Assembly: GCA_009773455.1 (NCBI GenBank) | Contig: WSXU01000015.1 | Span: 62,001-126,000, forward strand | Origin: Bacteroidota bacterium | GTDB taxonomy: Bacteria > Bacteroidota > Bacteroidia > Bacteroidales > Lentimicrobiaceae | Length of the DNA: 64,000 bases | Reading direction: 5' to 3' | In this document: piece by piece, positions 62,483 to 64,000 of the stretch | Layout: every line of letters begins with the position of its first letter | How positions within the stretch are numbered: position 1 is the first letter of the stretch | Made by a program: the position numbers and the translations under genes | The notes under the pieces: generated by a model | Databases searched by the model: none | What the model was told of the DNA's origin: nothing | Seen by the model: the letters and a program-made list of their open reading frames with translations, nothing else

Positions 62483-63097
62483 TCAGATCAGCTTGAGGTT
62501 CATTTTGATCCTGGATGTCAGAATATCTATGGCCACATGGTTGGCACCACCCTGGGGGACAATAATATCAGCATAACGTTTTGTTGGTTCAATAAACTGA
62601 AGGTGCATGGGTTTCACGTACTTCTCATAATGTTCAAGAACCTGGGAGAAAGAACGTCCGCGTTCCTCAATATCACGACGGATAATCCGCATCAGGCGGT
62701 CGTCGGCATCGGCATCAACAAAAACCTTTATATCCATTCGGTCGCGAAGTCGGGGGTTCGACATGATCAGAATGCCTTCAACAATAATGACTTCCTTTGG
62801 TTGAACAGGGATGGTCTCTTTGGCTCTTGCACAGGTAAGATAACTGTATATAGGCATCCCTATGGTTTCACCTTCCTTCAGGGCATCAAGGTGCCGGATC
62901 AAAAGGTTAAATTCAATGGAAGACGGGTGGTCAAAGTTGATTTTTGCCCGATCCTCCGGATTCAGATGGCCATTGTCCTTGTAATAGGAGTCCTGGGGAA
63001 TGACAGCAACAGAGTCCTTGGGGAGTTTCTTGATGATCTGTTTGACAACGGTGGACTTTCCGCAGCCGGAACCTCCGGCAATTCCGATGATTAACAT
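62483..63097 (-). CDS. udk: Uridine kinase
   Basis: 204 residues. Phosphorylates uridine and cytidine with ATP or GTP. The P-loop is at the start (IIGIAGGSGCGKSTVVKQI), then DSYYKDN, NFDHPSSIEFNLL, YSYLTCARAKETI and the nucleoside-binding VEGILI. Start ATG at 63097. Confidence 0.93.
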   Translation of the reverse strand: MLIIGIAGGSGCGKSTVVKQIIKKLPKDSVAVIPQDSYYKDNGHLNPEDRAKINFDHPSSIEFNLLIRHLDALKEGETIGMPIYSYLTCARAKETIPVQPKEVIIVEGILIMSNPRLRDRMDIKVFVDADADDRLMRIIRRDIEERGRSFSQVLEHYEKYVKPMHLQFIEPTKRYADIIVPQGGANHVAIDILTSRIKMNLKLI

Positions 63098-63309
63098 GTT
63101 CGACTATTTGGATATCCGGGTAAAATTAGTAAATTTTGAGTATTGGAAGGATGCAATGATGGAATAATGAGGCTTCTTCCATCATTATCCCGGTTAGAAC
63201 CGGAAATATGGCCTTAAGGTAATTAATGCCGATCGAAAATTTGAGTAATGTTGGGCTGACTTCCAACTCTCCACCCTTCAAAAATTAAAGCATTTCAATA
63301 CTTCAAACT

Positions 63310-63714
63310 TCACAATTGGTCATCCCAGGTTCCGTTTTTCAACTTAACCTGTAGAGACTTAATTAATTGTATAAGTTCATTTTCAGTTTTGTAATGTAGT
63401 TCATCCATTTCCTCAAAGGATTTCTCAGAAATCTGTCCAGCCTTTAAAAAACTTGTAATACACGAACAAAACTCCCCGGAAGAACCAAGTGCAATGTTGC
63501 AAAAATGAAGATATTCCTTAATGCTTTTCCTGCAATAACCTTCAGCAATATTCCTACTGATGCTATGGGCAGAATCAATGCAATTTGAAGCGGTTTTCTT
63601 AAGTTCCCATGGGAAATTCATTAATTCATTGCAGGCAAGAATATATAAATCAACAGCATCCAGCCATACCCTGAGTTGTTTAAAACCACGGTTAATGTTT
63701 TTTCTTTCTGTCAT
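63310..63714 (-). CDS. Four-helix-bundle protein (23S rRNA intervening-sequence type)
   Basis: 134 residues, mostly helix: FKQLRVWLDAVDLYILACNELMNFP, SNCIDSAHSISRNIAEGYCRKSIKEYLHFCNIALGS, EMDELHYKTENELIQLIKSLQVKL. Members are a widespread four-helix-bundle family first found in rRNA intervening sequences; function unknown. Isolated from neighbours. Confidence 0.88.
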   Translation of the reverse strand: MTERKNINRGFKQLRVWLDAVDLYILACNELMNFPWELKKTASNCIDSAHSISRNIAEGYCRKSIKEYLHFCNIALGSSGEFCSCITSFLKAGQISEKSFEEMDELHYKTENELIQLIKSLQVKLKNGTWDDQL

Positions 63715-63785
63715 GTATGGATTTATAATGTCTGGAACTAGCTACAACAAAACATATTCCATCATTCCAATATTCCATTCTTCCA

Positions 63786-64000
63786 TTACGCAAGAAATCC
63801 CAGCAGGATACCGGCGGCAACAGCGCTGCCAATTACCCCGGCTACGTTGGGGCCCATGGCGTGCATCAACAGGTGGTTGGTTTTATCGTATTCAAGTCCT
63901 ACTATCTGCGAAACACGGGCACTGTCAGGAACTGCTGAAACTCCGGCATTCCCGATCAACGGGTTCATTTTGTTGCCTTCCTTCAGGAACAGATTAAGTA
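63786..64000 (-). CDS. Na+-translocating decarboxylase beta subunit, C-terminus only
   Basis: The open frame runs off the right edge and its stop is at 63786-63788. The 71 residues visible ([16 protein letters not shown]..., [29 protein letters not shown]) match the C-terminal end of the OadB/GcdB-type sodium-pumping decarboxylase beta subunit. This subunit decarboxylates carboxybiotin and pumps Na+. The N-terminal bulk lies outside the window. Confidence 0.88.
   Translation of the reverse strand, partial: LNLFLKEGNKMNPLIGNAGVSAVPDSARVSQIVGLEYDKTNHLLMHAMGPNVAGVIGSAVAAGILLGFLA

Noticed and set aside
1-64000. CRISPR arrays, integrases or insertion-sequence transposases
   Set aside because: No direct-repeat arrays with spacers and no transposase or integrase motifs were seen in any frame.

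Overview
The window looks like a chromosomal segment of a Bacteroidota (Bacteroidetes) bacterium, probably a free-living or sediment-type member of the Bacteroidales or a relative. The evidence is two large secreted proteins with C-terminal type IX secretion sorting domains, -7 promoter elements of the TAnnTTTG type, the acpP-fabF-rnc-(IPExxxVDY-like) gene order, an ExbB/ExbD operon of the Bacteroidetes layout, an SDR-type threonine dehydrogenase paired with kbl, and many lipoproteins and DUF families common in that phylum. The assignment rests on reading these signals; no database search was possible.

Layout. Positions 1-9,280: a truncated peptidase/beta-propeller outer-membrane-type protein, a metallo-beta-lactamase-fold hydrolase, a GT9 glycosyltransferase, TatD nuclease, asparaginase, tRNA-Ser and an ExbB/ExbD energy-transducing operon. 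Positions 9,281-23,400: beta-CASP RNase, divergent kbl/tdh (threonine to glycine and acetyl-CoA), mnmA, a repeat-bearing intergenic region, the acpP-fabF-rnc fatty-acid/RNase III cluster, and an ECF sigma operon with three small His/Cys-rich proteins. Positions 23,450-26,729: a fused B12-dependent acyl-CoA mutase (IcmF type) broken by a deletion/frameshift.

Positions 29,600-44,470 are the most interesting part, a sulfur-redox island. It encodes a Crp/Fnr regulator, a tandem-rhodanese lipoprotein, an OprO/P-type porin, an exported two-domain sulfurtransferase and a TauE/SafE permease. Next come a Rieske protein with a cytochrome b fused to a C-terminal domain of twelve predicted heme-c sites, and a divergent operon of a Tat-exported Phs/Psr-type molybdopterin oxidoreductase, its FeS subunit, an NrfD/PsrC anchor and two YeeE/YedE half-transporters. 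The operon ends with two membrane-anchored rhodanese-fold paralogues that both finish in Gly-Gly-Gly-Cys-COOH. The terminal cysteine on a flexible Pro/Ala/Lys-rich tether recalls sulfur-carrier arms such as SoxY's. I propose the island moves and respires thiosulfate or polysulfide sulfur through protein-bound persulfides, which is an inference.

Positions 44,500-64,000: LemA/M48 protease pair, a large T9SS substrate, a CAU tRNA, HAD hydrolase, an NtrC-type response regulator, Dus, CPBP protease, cysS, an M2-like peptidase lipoprotein, a DUF2807 lipoprotein, an exonuclease/GIY-YIG fusion with a DUF4403 lipoprotein, Hsp20, uridine kinase, a four-helix-bundle protein and the C-terminus of a Na+-translocating decarboxylase beta subunit running off the right edge.
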